NCBI RefSeq assembly: GCF_001746205.1
Contig: NZ_MDCO01000012.1
Coordinates: 496,001-560,000, forward strand
Origin: Brachyspira hampsonii
Lineage (GTDB): Bacteria; Spirochaetota; Brachyspiria; Brachyspirales; Brachyspiraceae
DNA length: 64,000 nucleotides
Direction: 5' to 3'
The notes below the pieces were generated by a model. The model made no database searches and was not told the DNA's origin. It worked only from the letters and a program-made list of their open reading frames with translations. How positions within the stretch are numbered: position 1 is the stretch's first letter; the number at the start of each line of letters is the position of its first letter. Made by a program: the position numbers and the translations under genes. Shown here piece after piece: positions 1-9,763 of the stretch.

Positions 1-724
<724 letters not shown>

Positions 725-809
725 ATTCGGAGATTGTCCGACTTAAATCTTACTGCTATTCATATTTGAAAGAATTTTTCCATATTATATTTTTTATACC
801 TCGTTAATA

Positions 810-835
810 AACTAGCCATCTAGGCTGGTTTTTTT
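810..835 (+). terminator. Intrinsic terminator downstream of rrs
   Basis: An 8-bp stem (AACTAGCC / GGCTGGTT, one G-T pair) with a 5-nt loop is followed directly by a T run, about 85 bases after the end of 16S. It fits termination of the rRNA transcript and shows that the transcript holds 16S alone. The rest of 725-1114 is very AT-rich and I see no gene in it; it probably contains the promoter of the next gene. Confidence 0.85.
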
Positions 836-1114
836 GTGCTTTTTTTCTAAAAAAATCATTTTTGTTTTTTCAGAATATATATAGTAGTTATTATTATGAG
901 TAATATTACAGCTAGACTTTTTCTATTTAATTTATTACTATAAAATTATTAATAATAATGTAGTAAATTTCTCTTAAATATTTTAAACTCTTTTATAAAT
1001 GGTCTTAATATTATATATGATTACTTTAACATAATATTAAATATTTTTATAAAACACTTGTTTTTTTATTAATATTAGTTACTATATAAATAAAAATATT
1101 TTAGGTTTTAATTT

Positions 1115-1789
1115 ATGAAATTTATATTCTCCAGATTTTTTATAGGAAGCATTGTAATACTGATAGGGGCTTATATTTTACTTCAGTATGTTTTTCATAT
1201 CTATATTCCTGCACTTGCATATACTCCGGTGTTTACTATAATAGTATCTATTTTAATAATGGTTTGGGGCTGTGCTATACTTATTGGCAGAGGTTTCTAT
1301 GCATCTAAAATACTTTTGGGACTTTTTGTTATATGTGCTGGAATATATATACTTATAAGATACTGTTTTAATATTAATATGCCTTTTATATTATATACGC
1401 CAATATTTAGAATGGTTATAGGTATGATAATAATATTTTTAGGTGTTTATATATTGTTTGGAATGCATTATTTAAGAGACAGCATACCTAAAAATAATAA
1501 AACTAAATATAATGTATATTTTAAGACAGATAGTATAGATTTATCTGAATTAGAAATAGACAGAAACAGAACTATAGATATTAATACATTTTTTTCTGAT
1601 ACTGTTGTTTTAATAAGTGATAAAGTGCAGGTTCATATAAAGGCATCAAGTGCTTTTGGATCTGTTTCACTTCCTACAGGCGACAGTGTAAGTTTTGGAG
1701 AGACTAATTTTATTATGGGAAGCTCTGATAAAATACTTTATTTAAATGTTAGCTCAGCATTTGCACAAATCAGGGTTCTTTATAAATAA
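1115..1789 (+). CDS. LiaF-like membrane protein with duplicated two-helix unit
   Basis: 224-residue protein with four predicted membrane helices at about residues 7-30, 36-57, 66-85 and 95-117. They form an internal duplication: each half reads roughly R-x-x-I-G, a GxYIL patch, an aromatic stretch, then YTP and a second helix. The last ~90 residues are soluble and beta-rich (SSAFGSVSLPTGD, SSAFAQIRVL), resembling the C-terminal domain of LiaF/DUF5668-type cell-envelope stress proteins. Those families sense or modulate envelope stress signalling; that role here is inference. No strong ribosome-binding site precedes the ATG. It lies 29 bases upstream of rsmD on the same strand and may be co-transcribed with it. 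No partner LiaRS-like two-component genes are adjacent. Confidence 0.7.
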   Translation: MKFIFSRFFIGSIVILIGAYILLQYVFHIYIPALAYTPVFTIIVSILIMVWGCAILIGRGFYASKILLGLFVICAGIYILIRYCFNINMPFILYTPIFRMVIGMIIIFLGVYILFGMHYLRDSIPKNNKTKYNVYFKTDSIDLSELEIDRNRTIDINTFFSDTVVLISDKVQVHIKASSAFGSVSLPTGDSVSFGETNFIMGSSDKILYLNVSSAFAQIRVLYK

Positions 1790-1818
1790 ATATATTATTA
1801 TTAGGCAGTAATTAATTT

Positions 1819-2382
1819 ATGCATATAATATCAGGAAATAAAAAGGGAAGAAAAATCGTAACCCCTAAAAGAGATTTCAGACCTACACAGGGTAAGGTTA
1901 AAGAGGCTTTTTTTAATATTATTGATATAGAAAATAAAACTTTTTTGGATTTATGCTCCGGAAGCGGTGCTATGGGTTTTGAGGCTTTAAGCAGAAATGC
2001 TAGGTTTGTAACTTTTATAGAAATAGACAGAGAGGCTGTAAAAACTATATTTTCTAATGCTAAAACTATATTCGATAATGATGATAATACATATAAAATA
2101 AAAAGACTATCAGCTGAAGATTATGTGAAAAAAACTGATGATAAATTTGATGTTATATATTTGGATCCGCCTTATCATTCAAAAATATATTTTGATGTTA
2201 TAAATAATATAATAAGAAGAAATATGTTAAATGATAATGGAATTTTAGCTGCAGAGTTTGGGGCGGATTATTATAAAAAGTTCTTAGAAAATGAGGATTT
2301 TAAAAATATAGTATCAAATATTATAAAGTATGATATAAAAACTTATGGTGAGAGTGTATTAATAATATTTAAATATATATAA
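1819..2382 (+). CDS. rsmD: 16S rRNA (guanine(966)-N(2))-methyltransferase RsmD
   Basis: 187 residues, the normal length for RsmD. The N-terminus has the family signature (HIISGNKKGRKI, then RPTQGKVKEAFFNI). The SAM-binding loop is LDLCSGSGAMGFEAL at residues 43-57 and the catalytic motif IV is LDPPY at 115-119. RsmD methylates N2 of G966 (E. coli numbering) of 16S rRNA in the assembled 30S subunit, using S-adenosylmethionine. The gene appears intact. It sits near the 16S gene, but that need not be functional. A hairpin follows between it and the convergent PepSY-like gene. Confidence 0.95.
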   Translation: MHIISGNKKGRKIVTPKRDFRPTQGKVKEAFFNIIDIENKTFLDLCSGSGAMGFEALSRNARFVTFIEIDREAVKTIFSNAKTIFDNDDNTYKIKRLSAEDYVKKTDDKFDVIYLDPPYHSKIYFDVINNIIRRNMLNDNGILAAEFGADYYKKFLENEDFKNIVSNIIKYDIKTYGESVLIIFKYI

Positions 2383-2393
2383 AAATTTAAGCA

Positions 2394-2428
2394 TAAAAAA
2401 AGAGAGATGCCTTAAACAGCATCTCTCT
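2394..2428 (-). terminator. Terminator between convergent genes
   Basis: A perfect 10-bp stem (AGAGAGATGC / GCATCTCTCT) with an 8-nt loop. The A run just before the hairpin is a T tract on the minus strand, so it mainly terminates the minus-strand PepSY-like gene. The right flank is weaker for the plus strand, but the hairpin may serve both directions. Confidence 0.85.
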
Positions 2429-2454
2429 AAAATTTCATAAACCTTAATTTATGT

Positions 2455-2886
2455 TTAATCGTCCCATTGCTGACCCATTAATTGACCATTAGCAGCTATA
2501 TATAATTCCATCATATTATTAAGTTTTATTTTGTAGTTACCCCATTCTTTTTCAACATCTATCATTCTAGCTTGAGGATAAGTTCTTCTAACAGTATTAG
2601 CTACAGCCTGAGGTAATACACTCATAGGTACTCCGTTATATTCTCCATCTATATTAAGCCAATTACCATTAGGCATAAAATCTATAGAAGCTCCATTGGA
2701 CAGCTTAACTTCAAATTTACCGTCATCTCTTTCAACTTTCCATATCTGAGCATTAGGATAAACTCTTCTTATGAATGTTCTTGCTTTTTGAGGTAATGAT
2801 GAAACTGGTACTACCCAATCAGCAAAAAGGCTTGAAGTTGAAATAAGAGTTAATGATATTAATAAAGCTAATAATTTTTTTGTCAT
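2455..2886 (-). CDS. Secreted PepSY-like (DUF2874) two-repeat protein
   Basis: 143-residue exported protein. A signal peptide (MTKKLLALLISLTLISTSS, then LFA) is followed by two tandem PepSY-like repeats. Each runs from V-x-x-L-P-Q-A-x-x-x-x-R-x-x-Y-P-x-A to a WxVE/DVEKEW core and an IKLxNG-type strand. Such DUF2874-like modules occur in small periplasmic proteins of spirochaetes and Bacteroidetes and are related to beta-lactamase-inhibitor-like folds; their ligands are unknown. I chose the ATG at 2886 over one 33 bases upstream because AAGGAG lies 8 bases before it and the signal peptide begins there. It is monocistronic, with the terminator at 2394-2428. Confidence 0.8.
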   Translation of the reverse strand: MTKKLLALLISLTLISTSSLFADWVVPVSSLPQKARTFIRRVYPNAQIWKVERDDGKFEVKLSNGASIDFMPNGNWLNIDGEYNGVPMSVLPQAVANTVRRTYPQARMIDVEKEWGNYKIKLNNMMELYIAANGQLMGQQWDD

Positions 2887-3170
2887 AATGAATCTCCTTA
2901 ATTTGATTGTATTTTTCAATAATCTCCTGTAAATTATCTTTACAATTATAAGTATAGCAGAAAAACGATTTATGTCAATGGAATTTACTCTAGTTTTACA
3001 TTTTTTTTACAAAATATGGTGATATCAATATATTTATAATACATATTATACTTATCTGCTGATTACATAAAGATAAATTGTGTTATAGTAAATATTGTTT
3101 ACTTTTACAATTATTTTTTATTAATGGTTTATAAATAAATATGTATAATTTGATTCTGAGAGATTAAAAC

Positions 3171-4172
3171 ATGAAAAAAAAGATTTATTTTTCTATACCA
3201 ATAATAGCAGTAGCATTAATAGTATCCATTTCATTTTATATGTCAAGGAATAAATATATAACAGCTACTGTAGTAATAAGCGATACTATACTTAATATAA
3301 CAGCAGAGACTTCTGATAAGAATATGGATAAACTTATAGAGAGTATTAGAAATGAGATAAATAGAATTGATAATATACTAAATCCGTATAATACTTCAAG
3401 CGAAATAGGAATAATAAATAAAGAAAGTTTATCAGGAAAAACTGAAATAGAAATTTCAGATGAAATGGCACATATATTTACAACAGGATTAAGGTATTCA
3501 AGATTAAATCCATCTTTTGATATAAGTGTAAGACCTTTAATAGAGTTATGGGGATTTGGAGTAAAAGAAAATCAGACAGTACCTTTAAAACAGGATATAG
3601 ATAATGCTTTAGCTAATATAGATTATTCAGCTGTGAGTATAATTACAAATGATGAAAATAAAAATATATTAAAATTATCAAAACCATTAACATTTGATTT
3701 TGGATCTTATGGTAAAGGTTATATAATAGAGAAATTAAAAAATATATTTGCAGAATATAATATAAAGAATTATTTAATAGATTATGGAGGAGATACCTAT
3801 GCAAACGGAGTTAATAGCAGAGGTAAGCCTTGGGTAATAGCAATTAGAAATCCAAGAAATGATGCTGACGGATATTTAGGTCTTTTAGAAACTACAAATT
3901 GTACAATAGTAACAAGCGGAGATTATGAGAGGTATTTTACTCAGGACGGCACTAATTATCATCATATAATAGATGCAGAAATAGGATATCCCACTTATAA
4001 CAGTATATCTGCCACTATAGTTCATACAAATGCTGAAGAAGCTGATGCTCTATCAACAACAGCATTTTTGATGGGTACTAATTTCTTTACAAATGAGGCT
4101 TTTAAATATAAAGAGGCTTATATTGTAACTTCTCAGGGTGAATTATTCATAGTAACTAATGATAATTTTTAA
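3171..4172 (+). CDS. apbE: FAD:protein FMN transferase (ApbE family)
   Basis: 333 residues, typical for ApbE. An N-terminal membrane anchor or signal (residues 5-23) precedes the ApbE fold. The conserved core is DFGSYGKGYIIEKL, with the following YLIDYGGDTYANG, and a C-terminal TSGDYERYF and HHIIDAEIGYP. ApbE transfers FMN from FAD to threonine residues of target proteins such as RnfG/RnfD or NqrB/C subunits, outside the cytoplasmic membrane and with Mg2+. No lipobox cysteine is obvious, so it is probably membrane-anchored rather than a lipoprotein. No rnf genes are in this window. The following deacetylase gene is 76 bases away on the same strand. Confidence 0.92.
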   Translation: MKKKIYFSIPIIAVALIVSISFYMSRNKYITATVVISDTILNITAETSDKNMDKLIESIRNEINRIDNILNPYNTSSEIGIINKESLSGKTEIEISDEMAHIFTTGLRYSRLNPSFDISVRPLIELWGFGVKENQTVPLKQDIDNALANIDYSAVSIITNDENKNILKLSKPLTFDFGSYGKGYIIEKLKNIFAEYNIKNYLIDYGGDTYANGVNSRGKPWVIAIRNPRNDADGYLGLLETTNCTIVTSGDYERYFTQDGTNYHHIIDAEIGYPTYNSISATIVHTNAEEADALSTTAFLMGTNFFTNEAFKYKEAYIVTSQGELFIVTNDNF

Positions 4173-4248
4173 TATACATACTTTAAATTACAAAAAATAT
4201 ATATATACTATAGAGCATATATATTTAATTTGATTATAGAGGTTTTAT

Positions 4249-5229
4249 ATGGCTTTTTTTGATTTAAGTTTAGAAGAACTTTATAAGTATAAGGGAAGCG
4301 GCGAAGAGCCTAAAGATTTTGATGAATTTTGGATTGATACTTTAAATGAAAATAATCATAAAACAGATACTGAATATACTTTAGTAGATACGCATTTAAA
4401 ATTGTTTGATGTATGGAATGTATCATTCAAAGGTTATGCAGCTCATAAAATAAATGGTTGGTATATAGCACCTAAATATGCAAGAGAAAATAATGAGAAA
4501 TTAACTTGTATAATGTGCTATCCCGGATACGGCGGCGGAAGAGATTATCCTAATAAACATTTACTTTTTCCTTCAGCAGGATACAGTGTATTCGTAATGG
4601 AGGTAAGAGGGCAGGGAGCAGAAGGAGGAAACGGAGCAACAACTCCTGATCCTGTAGGTTCAACTCCCCATGCTGACGGATTTCTCACTATGGGAATATT
4701 AGACAAAAAAGATTATTTTTATAAAAGAGTTTTTATAGATGCATTTAAATCCGTTGAGGCTGCAAAAGAGCATTCTCTTACAGGTAAAATTGCTGTAAAT
4801 GGTACTAGTCAGGGCGGAGGTATATCACTTGCACTTTTAGGACTTTCGGCACTTAAAAAAGAAAAAATTGAAGCTGCTATGATAGATGTTCCTTTCTTAT
4901 GCGATTATAAAAGAGCCTCAACAATTACAGATACTTTGCCTTATAATGAAATAGCAAGATTCTGCAAAACTAATAGAATGCATGAAAAAACTGCTTTTGA
5001 AACTTTATCATATTTTGATGGAAGTTTCTTTGCTAAAAGGTCTAAAGTTAAGGCTTTATTTTCAGTTGGTCTTATGGATATTATATGTCCTCCTTCTACT
5101 GTGTTTGCTGCTTATAATAATTATGCTGGAGAAAAGTCTATTAATGTTTATACTTTTAATGGACATGAGGGAGGGGATAATGAGCAGAGTGAAAGAAAAT
5201 TAGAATTTTTGAATTCATTAAATTTATAG
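4249..5229 (+). CDS. Acetyl xylan esterase / cephalosporin C deacetylase (AXE1 family)
   Basis: 326 residues, normal for the AXE1/CE7 alpha/beta-hydrolase family. The nucleophile elbow is GTSQGGG with Ser187, the acid is probably Asp277 in GLMDIICPP, and the base is His306 in NGHEGG. The oxyanion-side RGQG motif (VRGQGAEGG) typical of CE7 esterases is present. No signal peptide, so cytoplasmic. Family members remove acetyl groups from short xylo-oligosaccharides and related acetylated sugars. In a gut spirochaete it probably processes imported acetylated sugars; that is inference. A same-strand ORF at 4982-5203 is an out-of-frame shadow. Confidence 0.9.
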   Translation: MAFFDLSLEELYKYKGSGEEPKDFDEFWIDTLNENNHKTDTEYTLVDTHLKLFDVWNVSFKGYAAHKINGWYIAPKYARENNEKLTCIMCYPGYGGGRDYPNKHLLFPSAGYSVFVMEVRGQGAEGGNGATTPDPVGSTPHADGFLTMGILDKKDYFYKRVFIDAFKSVEAAKEHSLTGKIAVNGTSQGGGISLALLGLSALKKEKIEAAMIDVPFLCDYKRASTITDTLPYNEIARFCKTNRMHEKTAFETLSYFDGSFFAKRSKVKALFSVGLMDIICPPSTVFAAYNNYAGEKSINVYTFNGHEGGDNEQSERKLEFLNSLNL

Positions 5230-5353
5230 TTTTATAATATATTACATATTATACATATATTATCTGCTATTATTTATGTAAATAAAATATGTTGATAATA
5301 TTTGTATATATGTTATATTATTATATATAATAATAGGTATTGATGGATATGGT

Positions 5354-6817
5354 ATGAAGATTGTATCTGGCAGATTTTTTTCTAAATCTGAACTAAGAAA
5401 TAGAATATTGAGGGATGTGGTTATTTCCATTTTGTTCTTGTTTATAATCATTTTGGTTTATATGCAGATTAGAAGCCCTATACCTATAAAATTTATTTTT
5501 AAATCACTTTTTCAAGATGTGAAAACTTCAATAGTAGAAGAATATTCTAAAATATTTTATCCCACATACTATTTTTCCATGCAGATGACGCCTATATTTG
5601 ATATAGTTAATCAGGCTCCTGAGGCATATAAAATCTTAATAACTAATTTCTTTCCAAAGCATACTTTTATAGAAGAAGCAGCAATGCAGGTAGGTAATAA
5701 TTATATGTCTATTACTAAAGAAGGAAACGGATATAAAGTCGTCGGACATATTGTAACGAACAGCAGCAGCAATCAATATTCATCTGTTCCTTTTGAACAG
5801 CTTAGTATTGATTCTTTCTATATAAAAGACGGTAAGCCATATATACATTTAATATATATAGCTAATAAAAATATAGCTTTTGAATATATTTCTCAGTTTA
5901 ATGTAAATTTTAATGATGTAGAGCTTAGAGATATTGATGACATGTATGCTTATCTTATAACAGGAAACAGCAAAATTACTTTTCCTATATCATATTCTGC
6001 TACAAATGAAATGAAAGATAATTTGGATTATAGTGTAATAGCTGATATTATGATTGATGAATTTAATGGAACTAATGAAGATATGATAAAAGTTTCATAT
6101 AAGGATAATAATTATTGGGGATATAAAGGTACTTTCTCAGTTGCCAATAATAATATAAAAATAGGAATCATCATTCCGGAAAAAGCTTTAATCAGTAAAA
6201 TACAAATACCTATAATATTATTTTTGGTTGTATTTGTAATTATTACTGTAGTTATAATAGTGATGCTGGCAATACATTATATTAGAATGATAGAAGAATT
6301 AAAAAGAAATCATATGAATATAACAAAAATAATAGAAGAAGGCGAAAATACTAATGTAGAGTTTAAATCCACATTAAGATATGACAGTAATACAAAAAAA
6401 ATAAATAAGGCTTTAGAAGAAGTTATTATGAAATCTATTGCGGCATTCAGTAATACTGAAGGCGGAAGATTGTTTATAGGAATTGCTAATGATGGGAAAA
6501 TAATAGGACTTGAACATGATTATTCTACATTAAGACAGCCTAATAGAGATTTTTTTGAACTGCATTTAAGAACACTTATAGAAACATATTATGGCAATGC
6601 TTTTTCTGCTGAGGGAATAAGAATTGATTTTGTGGATCATAATGGCAAAGATATATGTATTGTTTATATAAGAAAAGGAAGAGAACCTGTATATACTAAA
6701 ATAACAAATAAACAAGGTGCTAAAGAAGAAAAATTTTATATAAGAGTTGGAAATTCTTCTAGGGAAATTGCAAATGCAAGCGAAATAATAGCTTATGTAA
6801 AAAAACATTTTAGGTAA
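5354..6817 (+). CDS. Membrane protein with extracytoplasmic domain and cytoplasmic AlbA_2 (Schlafen-like) domain
   Basis: 487 residues. One membrane helix at about 22-42 and another at about 283-307 bracket a ~240-residue extracytoplasmic region with no family I recognise. The cytoplasmic part begins near residue 320 and reads TNVEFKSTLRYD, then SIAAFSNTEGGRLFIGI, DGKIIGLEHDY and FYIRVGNSSREIA. This is the AlbA_2 (AAA_4/Schlafen) domain, found in nucleic-acid-binding regulators and nucleases. The layout (sensor, helix, AlbA_2) resembles a one-component membrane receptor with a nucleic-acid-binding or nuclease output; ligand and target are unknown. It stands alone between the AXE1-type gene and trxB, with no ribosome-binding site clearly stronger than its neighbours'. 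Confidence 0.75.
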   Translation: MKIVSGRFFSKSELRNRILRDVVISILFLFIIILVYMQIRSPIPIKFIFKSLFQDVKTSIVEEYSKIFYPTYYFSMQMTPIFDIVNQAPEAYKILITNFFPKHTFIEEAAMQVGNNYMSITKEGNGYKVVGHIVTNSSSNQYSSVPFEQLSIDSFYIKDGKPYIHLIYIANKNIAFEYISQFNVNFNDVELRDIDDMYAYLITGNSKITFPISYSATNEMKDNLDYSVIADIMIDEFNGTNEDMIKVSYKDNNYWGYKGTFSVANNNIKIGIIIPEKALISKIQIPIILFLVVFVIITVVIIVMLAIHYIRMIEELKRNHMNITKIIEEGENTNVEFKSTLRYDSNTKKINKALEEVIMKSIAAFSNTEGGRLFIGIANDGKIIGLEHDYSTLRQPNRDFFELHLRTLIETYYGNAFSAEGIRIDFVDHNGKDICIVYIRKGREPVYTKITNKQGAKEEKFYIRVGNSSREIANASEIIAYVKKHFR

Positions 6818-6900
6818 TTAAAATGTTTATATATCTAACTTGACTATTAAAATATATATTATATAATAATTATTACTAATAATAAAAGGAGTGTTTATAT

Positions 6901-7833
6901 ATGTCTGTATATGATAGCATCATAATAGGCGGAGGTCCTGCAGGTCTTTCTGCTATGCTTTATTTAGGAAGAGCTTTAACAAATTCTATTTTGATAGAAA
7001 AGAAAGGTATTGGCGGTCAGATGATGAGCACTGATTCGGTTGAGAATTATTTAGGTTTTCCTGAAGAAATGAGTGCATTTGAGCTTGTAGCAAGAATGCA
7101 GCAGCATGCTGAAAAATTCTCTAAAAATGAAATAGTTTATGATGAAGTTATAAAAGTAGAAAATATTAAAGATGAAGTGAAGAAAGTTATTACTGCTGAC
7201 GGCAAAACTTATGAAACAAAGACTATAATACTTGCTATGGGCGGATTCGCTAAAAAATTAGGAACAAAAGGCGAAGATACATTTGGAGGAAAAGGAGTTT
7301 CATATTGTGCTACTTGCGACGGTGCCTTTTACAGAAATAAAACTGTTGCTGTAGTCGGAGGAGGAAACAGTGCTTTTGATGAGGCTTATTTCCTTACAAG
7401 ATTTGTTAATAAAATATATTTAGTTCACAGAAGAAAAGAATTCAGAGCTGAACCTATAAATGTTAAGCATTTAACAGACACTGGAAAAGTAGAATATGTA
7501 CTTGATTCTGTGATAGATGAGATTTGCGGAGACGGCAAAGTTAATAATATAAAAATAAAAAATGTAGTAGACGGTTCTATACATGATCAGACTGTAGACG
7601 GTGTATTTGTTTTCGTAGGTCAGGAGCCTGCAACTCATTTCTTAAAAGACACAGGATTAGAATTAAAAGATACAGGACATATAGTTACAGACATGTCTAC
7701 AATGGAAACTAATATTCCTGGAGTATTTGCCTGCGGAGATTCTATATTAAAACCGGTTCGTCAGGTTGCTAATGCTGTTGGAGAAGGTGCGGTTGCTGCT
7801 ATGAGCGTAACTCATTATTTAAATAAGGCTTAA
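6901..7833 (+). CDS. trxB: Thioredoxin reductase
   Basis: 310 residues, the low-molecular-weight bacterial TrxB length. The FAD-binding motif GGGPAGLSA is near the N-terminus. The redox-active pair is CATC (Cys136/Cys139, followed by DG), the NADPH-binding motif is GGGNSAFDEA with HRR downstream, and the C-terminal FAD motif is PGVFACGD. It reduces thioredoxin with NADPH and so supports ribonucleotide reductase and peroxide defence in the cytoplasm. AAAGGAG lies about 8 bases before the ATG. No thioredoxin gene is adjacent. A strong bidirectional terminator follows. Confidence 0.97.
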   Translation: MSVYDSIIIGGGPAGLSAMLYLGRALTNSILIEKKGIGGQMMSTDSVENYLGFPEEMSAFELVARMQQHAEKFSKNEIVYDEVIKVENIKDEVKKVITADGKTYETKTIILAMGGFAKKLGTKGEDTFGGKGVSYCATCDGAFYRNKTVAVVGGGNSAFDEAYFLTRFVNKIYLVHRRKEFRAEPINVKHLTDTGKVEYVLDSVIDEICGDGKVNNIKIKNVVDGSIHDQTVDGVFVFVGQEPATHFLKDTGLELKDTGHIVTDMSTMETNIPGVFACGDSILKPVRQVANAVGEGAVAAMSVTHYLNKA

Positions 7834-7860
7834 TTTAATAATTTTAGTAAATATAAAAAA

Positions 7861-7893
7861 GAGTTTAGCTTTTAATAAGTTAAGCTCTTTTTT
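7861..7893. terminator. Bidirectional terminator between trxB and comM
   Basis: An 11-bp stem (GAGTTTAGCTT / AAGTTAAGCTC, with two G-T pairs) and a 5-nt loop, with six A's on the left and six T's on the right. It can stop both trxB (plus) and the convergent comM-like gene (minus). Confidence 0.9.
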
Positions 7894-7922
7894 ATATAAA
7901 TATGATTTAATATTTTAAAATT

Positions 7923-9449
7923 TCAGTTATTAAAATTAAATCTGTACTGCAAAGCCTCTGTTACATGTTCTGCTCCTATTATGTCTTTGTCATCTAAGTC
8001 TGCTATAGTTCTTGATACTTTCAATATTTTATTATAGCTTCTTGCACTCATTGAAAATCTTTCCATAGCCATATTAAGTAAATTTTTAGCTTTATCATCT
8101 AATATGCAGAACTTTTCAGTATCTTTTATGCCCATAGATGAATTAGAAAATATTTTAAGTCCGTTATCTTTGAATCTTTTCTCCTGTTTTTTTCTAGCCT
8201 CAATAACTGTTTTACGCATAGAGGCAGAACTCTCGCCATCGGCTTTTGAAGTCATCTTAGCATACTCAACTGCACGAACTTCTATTGATATATCTATTCT
8301 ATCAAGTATAGGACCTGAAAGTTTAGCTATATATTTTTTTCTAGCTATATCAGAGCATCGGCATGTATGTTTTTCATCTCCGTAATAACCGCAAGGACAA
8401 GGGTTCATAGCGGCAATTAAAGTAAAATTAGCAGGAAAGGAAATACTTCCATTTGCTCTGCTTATTGTTATACTTTTTTCTTCCATAGGTTCTCTTAATG
8501 TTTGAAGTGCTGAGCTTTGAAACTCTACAAATTCATCAAGGAACAAAACTCCATTATGAGCCAATGTTATTTCTCCTGCCTTTATATTTCTGCCTCCTCC
8601 CACTAAACTTACATAAGAAGAAGTATGATGAGGTATTCTAAACGGACGTTTTTTTACTATAGGAATATTTTTTGACAATAGTCCGTAAGAAGAATATATT
8701 TTTGTAACTTCAAGGGCTTCTTCAAAGGTGAGAGGAGGGAGTATTGTAGGTATTCTTTTTGCTATCAAAGTTTTACCGCATCCGGGAGAGCCTATCATTA
8801 TAAAATTATGTCCGCCTGCTGCTGCTATCATTGCTGCCCTTTTAGCATATTCCTGACCTTTAACATCTGAAAAATCTATATTTTCATTTTCTTCGCTATT
8901 AAAATTAAATTTGCCTTCTGATATGATAGGAGCTTTTTTTCCTTCTATTGTATCTATCGCCTCTTTTAAAGTTTTTACAGGGTATAAATTAAGTCCTTCA
9001 ATGATATTAGCTTCTTCTATATTATTAAATGGTATTACAGCATTTTTTATACCCAATTCCTTAGCATTTAAAAGCATTGAGAATATTCCTTTAACTTCCC
9101 TTACACTTCCGTCAAGAGCCAATTCTCCAAGTATTATAGTTTTATCCATAAAGTCAGAAAAAAATACCTGAGCACTTGAGGATAGTATTCCCAAAGCGAA
9201 TGCCAAATCATACATACTTCCTGTTTTCTTTAAGTCAGCAGGGGCTAAATTTATAGTTATTCTTTTAGGAGGGAAAAATCTGTCGCTGTTGTTTATAGCA
9301 GCAATTACTCTCTCTTTTGCTTCATTTACTGCCTGATCCGGTAATCCTACAACATCGAATTTAGGCAAACCTTCAGATATATTAACTTCTATTACAATAG
9401 GTATTCCTTCTATGCCGTAAAGAGCTTCTGAATATATTTTTGTATGCAT
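7923..9449 (-). CDS. comM: YifB/ComM family Mg-chelatase-like AAA+ ATPase
   Basis: 508 residues from the chosen start. The N-terminal ChlI-like domain begins KIYSEALYGIEGIPIVIEV with GLPDQAVNEAKERV. The AAA+ module has Walker A GSPGCGKT, Walker B VLFLDEF, and the zinc-like CPCGYYGD...C-R-C cluster of this family. The C-terminal Mg_chelatase_C region is NKILKVSRTIADL. ComM is a hexameric branch-migration helicase that helps integrate DNA during natural transformation; in species without competence its job is unknown. The start at 9449 is preferred over one 45 bases upstream because GGAG precedes it at good spacing and homologues begin there. Intact and apparently monocistronic. Confidence 0.93.
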   Translation of the reverse strand: MHTKIYSEALYGIEGIPIVIEVNISEGLPKFDVVGLPDQAVNEAKERVIAAINNSDRFFPPKRITINLAPADLKKTGSMYDLAFALGILSSSAQVFFSDFMDKTIILGELALDGSVREVKGIFSMLLNAKELGIKNAVIPFNNIEEANIIEGLNLYPVKTLKEAIDTIEGKKAPIISEGKFNFNSEENENIDFSDVKGQEYAKRAAMIAAAGGHNFIMIGSPGCGKTLIAKRIPTILPPLTFEEALEVTKIYSSYGLLSKNIPIVKKRPFRIPHHTSSYVSLVGGGRNIKAGEITLAHNGVLFLDEFVEFQSSALQTLREPMEEKSITISRANGSISFPANFTLIAAMNPCPCGYYGDEKHTCRCSDIARKKYIAKLSGPILDRIDISIEVRAVEYAKMTSKADGESSASMRKTVIEARKKQEKRFKDNGLKIFSNSSMGIKDTEKFCILDDKAKNLLNMAMERFSMSARSYNKILKVSRTIADLDDKDIIGAEHVTEALQYRFNFNN

Positions 9450-9603
9450 ATAAAACTCCATTGTATTAATTCTTATATGCATATAGTTAAACAAATTTTT
9501 TTAATATTTAAGCCTATAAATCAAAATATTTTATCATAATTTTATTATTATTATATATTCTATAAATAGATTAAAATTTATTTAATATAAATAATTGATA
9601 AAA

Positions 9604-9631
9604 TTGACAATACTCTTTTTTTGAATATAAT
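9604..9631 (+). promoter_or_regulatory. Sigma70-type promoter for prmC operon
   Basis: TTGACA at 9604-9609, a 16-base spacer, then TATAAT at 9626-9631: both consensus hexamers. It points toward prmC, whose ATG lies about 130 bases downstream, so a 5' leader of roughly 125 bases is expected. I saw no clear structure in that leader. Confidence 0.75.
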
Positions 9632-9763
9632 ATGTACTAGCATTATGAGCAGACTTGTGCAATAGTGTACAATAGAAAAATAGTAATGGAAGTATATGTA
9701 TTATGAGTTTATGGTTTTAATGTTTATACTAAATTATACACTCTTAATAGAGATTATTTTTAA

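Noticed and set aside
4982-5203. Plus-strand ORF inside the acetyl esterase gene
   Set aside because: Out-of-frame shadow, leucine-rich from codon composition; the real frame holds the catalytic His and Asp.
8104-9171. Plus-strand ORFs opposite comM
   Set aside because: Antisense frames over a well-conserved gene, with no ribosome-binding site or family match.
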